From NCBI GenBank assembly GCA_028820945.1, contig JAPPHW010000097.1:1-12419 (forward strand): DNA of 12,419 nucleotides. Direction: 5' to 3'. Source of the stretch: Defluviicoccus sp. (GTDB taxonomy: Bacteria > Pseudomonadota > Alphaproteobacteria > MPNO01). The position numbers and the translations under genes were made by a program. The notes beneath the pieces are model-generated. The model made no database searches. It had not been told where the DNA came from and saw only the letters and a program-made list of their open reading frames with translations. This document shows positions 1-6,727 of the stretch, piece by piece; within the stretch, counting starts at the first letter, position 1, and every line of letters begins with the position of its first letter.

Positions 1-331
1 CGGCGGTGAGCAGCGGGGTGTCGCCGAACAGGATCAGCACGTCGCCGTCGAAACCGTCGAGAAAATCCCGCGCGGCGAGCACGGCGTGCGCGGTCCCGAG
101 CGGTGGATCCTGGACCGCCGTACGGACGGGCGAAACGGCCTCCGTCACCCGCTCGGCGCCGGTGCCGACCACCACCGCCACACGCTCGATCCCGACCTCG
201 GCCACCCGGTCGAGCACATGATCGACCATCGCCCGGTTCCCGATCCGGTGCAGGACCTTGGGCAAGTCCGACTTCATGCGCGTGCCCTTGCCCGCGGCGA
301 GCACGATGGCGGCGGAATTGCTGTCACTCAT
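1..331 (-). CDS. glmU: GlmU N-terminal part, bifunctional UDP-GlcNAc pyrophosphorylase / GlcN-1-P acetyltransferase (3' end outside window)
   Basis: GlmU makes UDP-N-acetylglucosamine in the cytoplasm for peptidoglycan and lipopolysaccharide: its C-terminal half acetylates glucosamine-1-phosphate and its N-terminal half transfers UMP. Only the first 110 residues of the uridyltransferase domain are present; the gene runs off the left edge. Seen directly: the nucleotide-binding signature LAAGKGTRMKSDLPKVLH at residues 11-28 (with R18 and K25, the numbering of the E. coli catalytic pair), Q74 and GTAHA at 79-83, and GDTPLL at 103-108, whose D104 matches the metal-binding aspartate. The ATG at 331 places this motif at the usual distance from the start; no strong Shine-Dalgarno lies upstream. 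It follows the DUF3108 gene on the same strand after 82 bp. The family call is very secure; whether the acetyltransferase domain is intact cannot be seen. Confidence 0.95.
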   Translation of the reverse strand, partial: MSDSNSAAIVLAAGKGTRMKSDLPKVLHRIGNRAMVDHVLDRVAEVGIERVAVVVGTGAERVTEAVSPVRTAVQDPPLGTAHAVLAARDFLDGFDGDVLILFGDTPLLTA

Positions 332-413
332 GGGGCGGGCCCGGCTCGCGTCCGTGAACTGGCGAGGGAAACTGCCACAAAGCCCGATCCGGCGCCATGT
401 TCTTCGCCACGGT

Positions 414-1262
414 TCAGGGCGGCAGCATGTAGACCTTCGACTGGCCGGCGCCGTCCATCCTGGCGCTCGTCAGATGCCCGATCACGCCGCCGAGATCGGT
501 GTCCAGCTGGACCCTGACCGGTAACGGATAGATGCCGTCGAACAACCGCGCGAACCAGAAGGTCATGGTCTTGTCGCCACCCGCGAGCCCGCCATAGTCG
601 GTCTCCTTGCGGCGGTCGTGGAGCACTTCGATCGCCAGATCGCACACTTCCGCCTTGCCCGAATAGGCCGAACGGCTGCTTCGCGGCAGTTCGTCCTCGC
701 CGTGAGCTTCGATGACGGCGTCGAACCGCCTGCGGCCGTCGAAGACCGGCACCCTGACGGCACAGGACTTTTCGCTCGGCACCGCGCGGGCGACGGTGAG
801 AATTGCCGTTGCCACATCGACCGCACCGGTCAGCTTTTCGGGCGGGATCGGAGGGGCCTTGCGCTTGGGCTCGACGCTCACGACGACGGGGCGTCCGTCC
901 TTGTATTCGAGCGTCCGCCAGCGCCGCTTCCCGCGCCATGAACTCTCCGTATGCACGGACTCGGGAACCAACCTCTGTCCCGCGACCCGGCCCTTCGAGT
1001 CGACGCGCAGGGACCACGGCAGCAGATAGCGGACGAGACCGTCTATGTGGGAGGACAGCTCCACCCTGTATTCGTCCGCATCCAGGGTGAGGCGGATCTT
1101 GAGGTCGACCGCGTGGATGCCCCCGATATGGACGGCGTAGACGAGGTCGACGCCTCGCGGCCCCGAGGGGGGCTGGCGTTCCCCGACGGCGGTCGATGCC
1201 GCCGCCGGACCGCCGAGAAGCAGGAAAAGGAACGCGGCTCGAATCGCGGTACCGGCAGTCAT
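414..1262 (-). CDS. DUF3108 family secreted protein
   Basis: This is a 282-residue protein of unknown function belonging to the DUF3108 family, common in Proteobacteria. Starting at ATG 1262 it has a clear signal peptide: a short N-region with one Arg, hydrophobic FLFLLLGG at 11-18, then PAAAS with probable cleavage near residue 22. The mature part looks beta-rich. It carries family-like features: VDLVYAVHIGGIHAVDLKI near 38-56, PVFDGRRRFDAV at 172-183, and two cysteines (C167, C207) that could pair in the periplasm. A longer reading from a GTG at 1349 or an ATG at 1304 is possible. I rejected these because they bury the signal peptide, and the GTG start would fall in the tRNA promoter. It lies upstream of glmU on the same strand, but a functional link is not shown. 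Envelope location is inferred from the signal peptide. Confidence 0.8.
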   Translation of the reverse strand: MTAGTAIRAAFLFLLLGGPAAASTAVGERQPPSGPRGVDLVYAVHIGGIHAVDLKIRLTLDADEYRVELSSHIDGLVRYLLPWSLRVDSKGRVAGQRLVPESVHTESSWRGKRRWRTLEYKDGRPVVVSVEPKRKAPPIPPEKLTGAVDVATAILTVARAVPSEKSCAVRVPVFDGRRRFDAVIEAHGEDELPRSSRSAYSGKAEVCDLAIEVLHDRRKETDYGGLAGGDKTMTFWFARLFDGIYPLPVRVQLDTDLGGVIGHLTSARMDGAGQSKVYMLPP

Positions 1263-1342
1263 GCCGGGGCGCCCGGACGGTTGGTGGGGCCGGGCGCCGG
1301 GCATCGGGGCGGGGCTATCAACACGCGACTCCGGCCTGTTTC

Positions 1343-1372
1343 TTGACACCTGGAAGGGGCGAACCGTATACC
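1343..1372 (+). promoter_or_regulatory. Promoter of the tRNA-Val gene
   Basis: A perfect sigma-70 -35 box TTGACA (1343-1348) is followed after 18 bp by TATACC (1367-1372). A 17-bp register reads GTATAC. Predicted transcription start is about 1379, five bases before the mature tRNA 5' end, as expected for a stable-RNA promoter with a short leader. It is the best match to consensus that I found in the window. Confidence 0.65.
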
Positions 1373-1383
1373 CGCCAATCCTT

Positions 1384-1458
1384 GGGCGCGTAGCTCAGCG
1401 GGAGAGCGCTCGCCTCACACGCGAGAGGTCGCTGGTTCAATCCCAGCCGCGCCCACCA
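1384..1458 (+). tRNA. tRNA-Val, anticodon CAC
   Basis: This is a complete 75-nt cloverleaf with encoded CCA. The acceptor stem pairs GGGCGCG (1384-1390) with CGCGCCC (1448-1454), the discriminator is A1455 and CCA is at 1456-1458. The D arm is GCTC/GAGC (1393-1396, 1404-1407). The anticodon arm is CTCGC/GCGAG with loop CTCACAC, placing anticodon CAC at 1416-1418 (reads GUG, valine). The T arm is GCTGG/CCAGC with loop TTCAATC (1436-1442). All stems are fully paired. The last 22 bases overlap the 3' end of the convergent CmcJ-like gene. It sits at the border between housekeeping genes on its left and catabolic genes on its right. Confidence 0.97.
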
Positions 1459-2342
1459 CTGTCCCGATTGTCTCGGGCTGCGTCGGCGTTCTCTATCACG
1501 ACCAGCGCCCGGACCTCGATGCTTTCGCGCGGCGGCGCATCGGCCGGTGTCCGGGGGAACGAGAAGGCGCCGTGGGGCGTGAACCGGGCGCGGCCGTCGT
1601 CGACGCTGTCCCAACCCTTGATCAGGATAACCTCGCCGGGGCCGATCTCCGGCGCGTAGTACCAGCGCTGCGTGGGCGCATGGGCAACTTGGTAAATCTC
1701 GCCGATCCGGTCGGGGAATACCTGGTCCGTGGCGACAAGTTCGCCGGCTCCGATCGACGACGCATCGGCAAGCGCCAGCGGCGAGCGCCGCACCGGACCG
1801 GAGATCGGCCGCCAGACATTGACCTGGACGATGCGCGCGCCGTTCTCCGCGAGCCGCTTCGCCTCGTCTTCGCCCAGTATGTCGGCGACGCGCTGTGGGC
1901 CGCTCTTCACGGTGTAATCGACGTGGACCCGAACCGCCGGCCCGCGCAACCCGTCGGGATTGGGCGCGCCGTCTTCGCTGTCGGATCGCCGCGTGGCGTC
2001 GAAGACCACGGTTCGGTCCGCGTCGAACCGCGCATTCAGCAGCGCCTCGACTTCCGGGAAATAGCGATTCTCGATCGCGTCGTCGTCATAGAGGTCGGCA
2101 ACCGCCGTCGTGTGGCGCAGAAGCTCGAACCCTTCGCGGTCGATCGACAGATCTTCCGACAGGGGACGCATGTCGGCGATCGGCACGTCGATCGACTCGG
2201 TCTCGAAGAAAAGCTTCTGCGTGCCGCCGGTGAGCGCGGTGCTGTGGAACACGGGCTTGTTGTCCTGCGGAACGATGAAGGTGAGCGCCGCCACAACATC
2301 GGCTCCGGCCGGAGCGGAACTCAACTGCGCGACCTGGGACAT
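1437..2342 (-). CDS. CmcJ/NvfI-family oxidoreductase (putative Fe(II)/2-oxoglutarate-type oxygenase)
   Basis: This 301-residue protein is recognised as CmcJ/NvfI family. Known members are CmcJ (cephamycin 7-alpha-methoxylation, acting with CmcI) and fungal NvfI (a non-haem Fe(II)/2-oxoglutarate-dependent endoperoxidase). Visible motifs in order are: FDATRRS 114-120; VHVDYT 139-144, with the H140-x-D142 pair expected to bind iron; NVWRPISGPV 175-184; QRWYY 225-229; KGWDS 242-246; FTPHGAF 254-260, with H257 the likely third ligand; and RESIEVRALV 272-281, whose Arg could hold the co-substrate. The ATG at 2342 is preceded by an excellent GAGAGGAAGGAAGAGA ribosome site, so the in-frame start at 2372 is rejected. 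The stop lies inside the tRNA-Val T loop, so the last six residues (GGRGWD) are antisense to the tRNA. It diverges from the BASS transporter. The substrate is unknown; a small-molecule oxygenation step in the local pathway is inferred. The ligand roles come from family knowledge and were not tested here. Confidence 0.8.
   Translation of the reverse strand: MSQVAQLSSAPAGADVVAALTFIVPQDNKPVFHSTALTGGTQKLFFETESIDVPIADMRPLSEDLSIDREGFELLRHTTAVADLYDDDAIENRYFPEVEALLNARFDADRTVVFDATRRSDSEDGAPNPDGLRGPAVRVHVDYTVKSGPQRVADILGEDEAKRLAENGARIVQVNVWRPISGPVRRSPLALADASSIGAGELVATDQVFPDRIGEIYQVAHAPTQRWYYAPEIGPGEVILIKGWDSVDDGRARFTPHGAFSFPRTPADAPPRESIEVRALVVIENADAARDNRDSGGRGWD
1463..1477 (+). terminator. Possible weak hairpin after tRNA-Val
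   Basis: CCCGA (1463-1467) and TCGGG (1473-1477) form a 5-bp stem with a 5-nt loop, four bases after the tRNA CCA. No T-run follows, so it is not a textbook intrinsic terminator. It lies inside the convergent CmcJ-like coding region. It may help end or process the tRNA transcript; the evidence is weak. Confidence 0.25.
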
Positions 2343-2455
2343 TCTCTTCCTTCCTCTCCGGTGTTCTCGCAAACGTGGCGCCGCACGCTCGGCTTCGCGA
2401 TGGAATATAGTCTCGGGCGATAGTTTGCATAGATCGGCCGCCTACGGGAGGCGTC
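2343..2455. promoter_or_regulatory. Divergent control region between CmcJ-like oxygenase and BASS transporter
   Basis: This 113-bp gap separates two divergent starts. An AT-rich core AATATAGT (2404-2411) offers a -10-like box on both strands: TATAGT plus, TATATT minus. Neither has a convincing -35. Inverted half-sites GCAAAC (2369-2374) and GTTTGC (2423-2428) flank the core, 54 bp apart centre to centre. The transporter Shine-Dalgarno GGGAGG is at 2446-2451, four bases before its ATG. A regulator binding site is plausible, but the half-sites are short. Confidence 0.3.
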
Positions 2456-3310
2456 ATGGGATTCCTTGTCGACGTCGTGCTGCCCCTCGCCCTTGCCTTC
2501 ATCATGCTCGCGCTCGGGCTCGGCCTTACCTTCGACGATTTCGCCCGCGTGGTGCGCCGTCCGCGCGACTTCGCCGTCGGCGCCCTGTCCCAGATCGTCG
2601 TGCTGCCGGCCGTGGCCTTCGCCCTCGCGAGTGTCTGGCCGATGGCGCCGGAGCTCGCGCTCGGCCTGATGATCATCGCCGCCGCGCCGGGCGGCGTGAC
2701 CTCCAATATCCTGACGGCGTTCGCGCGCGGCGATGTCGCGCTGTCGATTTCGCTGACCGCCGTGATCAGCCTGGTGAGCGTGATCACTATCCCCATCATC
2801 GTGGTCTTCGCGTATGCCCGGTTCATCGGAGAGCAAGCGGGCAAGGATATTTCCGTTGCCGGCACGGCTCTCGGCGTCTTCCTGATCGTCGCCGTGCCGG
2901 TTCTGATCGGCCTGATCGTTCGCCGCTTCGCGGAGAGCTTCGCGCTGCGGTTCGAACCAGCGGCCCGCAAGATCTCCTCGGTGCTGTTCGTGCTCGTGCT
3001 CGCCGGCGCGATCTACGATCAACGAGCCAACATCGTCCCCTATTTCGCGCAGGCCGGGCTGGTCACGCTGGTCCTCAACCTGCTGATGATGACGATTGCA
3101 TGGCTTCTCGCCCGGATGTTCGCCACCGGCCCGACCCAGCGGATCGCGATCGCCATCGAGTGCGGGCTGCAGAACGGAACGCTCGCGATCGCGGTCGCGG
3201 TTCTCCTGTTCGGCGGCGGGCTCGCGACCGTGCCGGCGGCGACCTACAGCCTGATCATGTTCGCGACCGCGCTGATCTATATCGCCGTATTGCGGCGGGG
3301 GTCGGCCTAG
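2456..3310 (+). CDS. Bile acid:sodium symporter (BASS) family transporter
   Basis: This 284-residue inner-membrane protein has about nine or ten hydrophobic segments from end to end. Bacterial BASS proteins such as ASBT-NM use sodium to import organic acids, including bile acids and pantothenate or keto-acid-like compounds. Family hallmarks seen are: APGGVTSNILTAFARGDVALSISLTA across 77-102, the crossover region with the Na+ and substrate site; and AIECGLQNGTLAIAVA at 233-248, the second crossover helix. Length is typical for a bacterial member. The ATG at 2456 follows a strong GGGAGG. The gene diverges from the CmcJ-like gene and converges on the FadH-like gene, and its TAG stop overlaps that gene's stop. 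Given the decarboxylase and hydroxylase nearby, uptake of an aromatic or other organic acid is a reasonable inference; substrate specificity cannot be read from the sequence. Confidence 0.9.
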   Translation: MGFLVDVVLPLALAFIMLALGLGLTFDDFARVVRRPRDFAVGALSQIVVLPAVAFALASVWPMAPELALGLMIIAAAPGGVTSNILTAFARGDVALSISLTAVISLVSVITIPIIVVFAYARFIGEQAGKDISVAGTALGVFLIVAVPVLIGLIVRRFAESFALRFEPAARKISSVLFVLVLAGAIYDQRANIVPYFAQAGLVTLVLNLLMMTIAWLLARMFATGPTQRIAIAIECGLQNGTLAIAVAVLLFGGGLATVPAATYSLIMFATALIYIAVLRRGSA

Positions 3311-3324
3311 ATCGCGAGGCCGGC
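3301..3324. terminator. Hairpin over the shared stop codons of two convergent genes
   Basis: CGGCCT (3303-3308) and AGGCCG (3317-3322) form a perfect inverted repeat around an 8-nt loop. The stem extends to 8 bp through a T-G wobble and a further G-C pair (3301/3324). It contains the CTAG (3307-3310) that ends both the BASS gene (plus) and the FadH-like gene (minus). No T-run follows on either side. A bidirectional transcription barrier is plausible but unproven. Confidence 0.4.
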
Positions 3325-5337
3325 GGCACGGCCCTCCTCGATCGCCCGGAAGGCATCGAGGCCCGCCGCCTCGCGGGCTCCGCCGACGACATGGACCGGG
3401 ACGCCGGACGCGGCCAGCGCGTCGCCGAGGCCGCGGTCGGGCTCCTGCCCCGCGCAGACGACGATCGTGTCGACCTCCAGCACCCGGCCCGTCCCTTCGA
3501 CGGCGATGTGGAGCCCGGCATCGTCGACCCGCCGGTAGGCGACGCCCGGGATCGTCTTGACGCCGCGCGCGGCGAGAGCGGCACGAACGACCCAGCCCGT
3601 GGTCAGCCCGAGACTCGCCCCCATGCGGCCGGACCGCCTCTGAAGCATCCAGATCTCGCGGCCGGAACCGTGAGCGACGCCTCCGGCGGCGGCCAGACCG
3701 CCGGGCGAGCGATGATCGGGATCGACACCCCATTCGGCGTAGAACGCGGCGACCGGGTCCTCCGGAGGGGCGGCGGGCGCCGACAGGTATTCGGCGACGT
3801 CGAAACCGACGCCTCCGGCCCCGACGATGGCGACGCGGTTGCCGGGCGTCACCCGACCGGTCAGCACGTCGACATAGGAGCAGACGGAAGGATGGTCGGC
3901 GCCCGGAACGTCGAAGGGGCGCGGCCGCACGCCGTTGGCGATCACTATCGCATCGAAGCGGCCAAGCTCTTCGGGGTCCGCCGGGCGTCCGAGACGGACG
4001 TCGACGCTGAGATCGGCGATCCGCCGGGCGAAATAGCGCATCGTCTCGTCGAACTCTTCCTTGCCGGGGACCGCGCGGGCGAGGTTGAGCTGCCCGCCGA
4101 GCCTGTCCGCGGCTTCGAAGAGCGTTACCGCATGGCCCCGCTCGGCCGCCGCAACCGCCGCGGAAAGTCCGGCCGGGCCGGCGCCCGCGACGGCCACCCG
4201 CTTCACCGGACCCGAGGAAACTGCGCCGTTGTCGTACTCGTTGCAGGCCTCCGGATTGACCAGGCAAGTCGCCGTGGCGGACCGGAAGATGCGGTCGAGG
4301 CAGGCCTGGTTGCAGGCGATGCAGGTGTTGATCCGGTCCGAGTTGCCCGATGCCGCCTTCGCGACGAAGTCCGGATCGGCGAGCAGCGGCCGGGCGAGCG
4401 CGACGAGATCGGCATCGCCCGCCGCCAGGATCGCCTCGGCGGTCTCGGGTGTGTTGATGCGGTTGGAGACCACCATCGGGATCCCGACCGCGCGCTTGAG
4501 CCGGGCGACGAAGGGCGCCCAGGCGGCGCGCGGAACCGCCTTGGCAATGGTCGGCACGCGCGCCTCGTGCCAGCCGATGCCGGACGACAGGATGTCGGCG
4601 CCGGCTTCGGCGACCGCGCGGCCGAGCGCGGCGGTCTCGTCGCCGGTCAGCCCGTCCTCGATCAGGTCGAGGACCGAGATTCGGTAGATCAGCAGGAAGT
4701 CGTCGCCGACGCGTTCGCGTATCCGGCGGACGATCTCGACCGGGAAGCGGATCCTGTCGTCGAAGCCGCCGCCCCATTCGTCGTCGCGCCGGTTTGTGGC
4801 GGACACGCAGAACTGGGTGATCAGGTAGCCCTCGGAACCCATCACCTCGACCCCGTCGAACCCGGCTTCGCGGGCGAGTTCCGCGCTGCGGACGAAATCC
4901 TCGACGGTCTCCTCGACCTCGGCCGCGCTCAGAGCGCGGGGCTGGACCTTGTTGATCCGGGTCGGGATCGGCGACGGGGCGACGGTCTCGGCGAGCTGCG
5001 CGTAGCGTCCGGCATGGAGGATCTGCAGGCAGATTCTGGTGTCGTGTTCGTGGACCGCGTCCGCGATCGGCCTGAGCGCCCGCGCCTTGTCGAGCCTGTC
5101 GAGGACGGGAGTTTCCTCATCCATCCGGCCATAGGGGTTGGGCGCGTAACCCCCGGTGACGATCAGCCCGGTGCCGCCCCGCGCCCGCGCCGCGTAATAG
5201 GCGGCTTCGCGCGCGATGGCGTTGTCGCGGAGCTCGAGCCGCGTGTGCATCGACCCCATCACGACCCGGTTGGCGAGCCGGGTACGGCCGACATCGAGCG
5301 GCCGCAGGAGATGCGGGTAACCGTTTTCCGAGTTCAT
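3307..5337 (-). CDS. fadH: FadH-type 2,4-dienoyl-CoA reductase-like NADH:flavin oxidoreductase (FMN, 4Fe-4S, FAD)
   Basis: This 676-residue protein matches E. coli FadH (about 672 aa) over its whole length. FadH reduces 2,4-dienoyl-CoA with NADPH through FAD, a 4Fe-4S cluster and FMN. Domains: an old-yellow-enzyme TIM barrel at about 8-335; four cluster cysteines C339, C342, C346 and C358 (CIACNQAC...C); a first dinucleotide fold at GAGPAG 385-390; and a second at GAGGVG 506-511. The catalytic tyrosine (Y171, in GSEGYLITQF) and histidine (H257, in GWHEARVPTIA) are present. Residue 33, in MGSMHTRLE, is Arg where I recall Gly in FadH. ATG 5337 has GGAGGG just upstream. It starts 42 bp after the flavin monooxygenase gene on the same strand, so it is probably cotranscribed with it. 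That setting, without beta-oxidation genes, suggests the true substrate may be an unsaturated intermediate of the local pathway rather than a fatty acyl-CoA (inference). The fold and cofactors are secure; the substrate is not. Confidence 0.88.
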   Translation of the reverse strand: MNSENGYPHLLRPLDVGRTRLANRVVMGSMHTRLELRDNAIAREAAYYAARARGGTGLIVTGGYAPNPYGRMDEETPVLDRLDKARALRPIADAVHEHDTRICLQILHAGRYAQLAETVAPSPIPTRINKVQPRALSAAEVEETVEDFVRSAELAREAGFDGVEVMGSEGYLITQFCVSATNRRDDEWGGGFDDRIRFPVEIVRRIRERVGDDFLLIYRISVLDLIEDGLTGDETAALGRAVAEAGADILSSGIGWHEARVPTIAKAVPRAAWAPFVARLKRAVGIPMVVSNRINTPETAEAILAAGDADLVALARPLLADPDFVAKAASGNSDRINTCIACNQACLDRIFRSATATCLVNPEACNEYDNGAVSSGPVKRVAVAGAGPAGLSAAVAAAERGHAVTLFEAADRLGGQLNLARAVPGKEEFDETMRYFARRIADLSVDVRLGRPADPEELGRFDAIVIANGVRPRPFDVPGADHPSVCSYVDVLTGRVTPGNRVAIVGAGGVGFDVAEYLSAPAAPPEDPVAAFYAEWGVDPDHRSPGGLAAAGGVAHGSGREIWMLQRRSGRMGASLGLTTGWVVRAALAARGVKTIPGVAYRRVDDAGLHIAVEGTGRVLEVDTIVVCAGQEPDRGLGDALAASGVPVHVVGGAREAAGLDAFRAIEEGRAAGLAI

Positions 5338-5379
5338 GGGCCCTCCGTCGCGGGTTTGTCCGCGCGGAAGGCCGCCGCG

Positions 5380-6597
5380 TCAATACTGGCCGTGCGGTTC
5401 CAGGCCGAAACGGTACTGACCGATCATCGACATGACCGCGTCGTGATTGAGGCTGATATGAGCCGCCGCGCTGTGGATGTCCCGCCAGGCGCGCTGAATG
5501 GGGTGGCTCGCATGCATCGACCGTCCGCCGACGGCGGCGAGGATCAGGTCGATGGCGGTCACCGCCTGGTGGGTGATGAACGATTGGCTGCGCCGGTTGC
5601 GCATTCGGGTTTCGATCGACACCGTGCCGTCGGCCGCGACCTCTTGCTGAGTCTCGGCGATGTCGCGATAGGCGACGACGAGGCAGGAATCGATCAGCGC
5701 CTCGGCCTCGCCGACGCGCTTCTGGACGGTCTGGTAATCGGATACCTGCCTGCCGCCGGAGACCACCGCGCCGCGGGTCTCGCGGCTGCGGTTCTCCTCG
5801 ACGAACGCGTCGAGCGCGCCGCGCGCTGCGCCGACGGGCGGAATCGCGAGGGTGTAGGGAACGCAGGCCAGCATCGGAATGCGGTACATCGGGTTGTCGT
5901 GAGCCGGAAGGCCGGGCGCGATCCCGGTCGTCGCCTCGGCGAAAGGCAGGACGCGGTGCGCGGGCAGGAACGCATCCTCGACCAGCACGTCGTAGGACCC
6001 GGTCGCCGACAGCCCAACATTGTCCCAGCTGTCCCAGTCGATGGCGTAATCGGCGCGCGGAACCAGGGTGAAGGCGGGGACCCTCGTCTCGTCGTCGCCG
6101 GTCGGCAGCATCGCGCTGCACAGGTTCCAGTCCGCATGCGGACAGCCGCTCGAGAATTTGAAACGTCCGGACAGGCGGTAGCCGCCCTCGACCGCCACGG
6201 CGGTCCCGGCCGGGGCGTAGGACCCCGAGATCGAGACGCCCGGGTTCCCGCTCCAGATCTCGTCCTGCGCGGCTTCGGGGAACAGGGTCAGCAACCAGTT
6301 GTGGATCGTGTAGAGACCGCAGACCCAGGCGGTCGAGGCGCAGCCCTGCGAGAGGGTGGCGCTCACGTCGATCGCCGTCTCGTAGCCGCGCTCCCAGCCG
6401 CCGTAGCGGCGGGGCTGCAGGGCGCGGTGGATTTCGGCGCCCCTGAAGGCTTCGATCACCTCGTCGGCGACCTTGCGCTCGCGTTCGGCCTTCAGCGCCT
6501 TCTCGCGCACCAGGGGCAACATCGCCTCGGCGCGGGATTTGACCTCCTCGCGGGTGGGGACCTTGTCCCCGACCGTCCGCCGTGCCGCCAATGCCAT
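5380..6597 (-). CDS. Class D flavin-dependent monooxygenase, oxygenase component (acyl-CoA dehydrogenase fold; HpaH-C2/HsaA/GraA-like)
   Basis: This 405-residue protein is of the acyl-CoA dehydrogenase superfamily, on the two-component aromatic hydroxylase branch. These enzymes take reduced flavin from a separate reductase and hydroxylate phenols (4-hydroxyphenylacetate, 3-HSA, resorcinol). Seen: a helical N-domain with LQPRRYGGWE at 60-69; SGRFKFSSGCPHADW at 143-157, the flavin/oxygen site region; WDNVGLSATGSYDVLVEDAFLP at 191-212; and a C-terminal helix ending in GLEPHGQY, the ending typical of the C2-type hydroxylases. Length is usual (about 390-410). The ATG at 6597 has GAGGAGA 7 bp upstream. 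An in-frame start at 6774 would add 59 low-complexity residues and run into the divergent gene, so it is rejected. It diverges from a gamma-resorcylate decarboxylase-like gene, recalling the GraA/GraF and TsdB/TsdA pairs in which this enzyme is resorcinol hydroxylase. No flavin reductase gene is in the window. Resorcinol hydroxylation is inferred from context; other phenols are possible. Confidence 0.85.
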   Translation of the reverse strand: MALAARRTVGDKVPTREEVKSRAEAMLPLVREKALKAERERKVADEVIEAFRGAEIHRALQPRRYGGWERGYETAIDVSATLSQGCASTAWVCGLYTIHNWLLTLFPEAAQDEIWSGNPGVSISGSYAPAGTAVAVEGGYRLSGRFKFSSGCPHADWNLCSAMLPTGDDETRVPAFTLVPRADYAIDWDSWDNVGLSATGSYDVLVEDAFLPAHRVLPFAEATTGIAPGLPAHDNPMYRIPMLACVPYTLAIPPVGAARGALDAFVEENRSRETRGAVVSGGRQVSDYQTVQKRVGEAEALIDSCLVVAYRDIAETQQEVAADGTVSIETRMRNRRSQSFITHQAVTAIDLILAAVGGRSMHASHPIQRAWRDIHSAAAHISLNHDAVMSMIGQYRFGLEPHGQY

Positions 6598-6663
6598 CCA
6601 GCGTCTCCTCGCAGGGCGGGAGAAACGATCCGCCCCGCGCGGGCTCAGGTCAAGCGCCCGGCG

Positions 6664-6699
6664 TTCCGGTGCCCCGGCAATTCGTGCATATTCGCCGGG
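6664..6699 (+). promoter_or_regulatory. Candidate promoter and operator upstream of the decarboxylase
   Basis: The 130-bp divergent gap holds a perfect 6-bp inverted repeat, CCCGGC (6673-6678) and GCCGGG (6694-6699), around a 15-bp core with a near-central TGCA. A weak promoter, TTCCGG (6664-6669), 17 bp, CATATT (6687-6692), overlaps it, so a bound protein would cover the -10 box. The decarboxylase ribosome site GAAGGGA lies at about 6715-6721. The inverted repeat is seen directly; its role as an operator is inference. No regulator gene is visible. Confidence 0.3.
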
Positions 6700-6727
6700 T
6701 GGCGGCATTCGGACGAAGGGAAATTCG

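Noticed and set aside
1263..1349. Upstream starts (GTG 1349, ATG 1304) for the DUF3108 gene
   Set aside because: They place 14-29 residues before a clear signal peptide, and the GTG overlaps the tRNA promoter -35 box; neither has a ribosome site.
2321..4777. An 818-codon open frame on the minus strand
   Set aside because: It is a different frame of the FadH gene continuing antisense to the BASS gene, with Arg-rich low-complexity translation and no recognisable motif.
6473..6727. N-terminal extension of the decarboxylase
   Set aside because: It would overlap the divergent hydroxylase coding region and shift the metal-ligand numbering away from the characterised enzymes.
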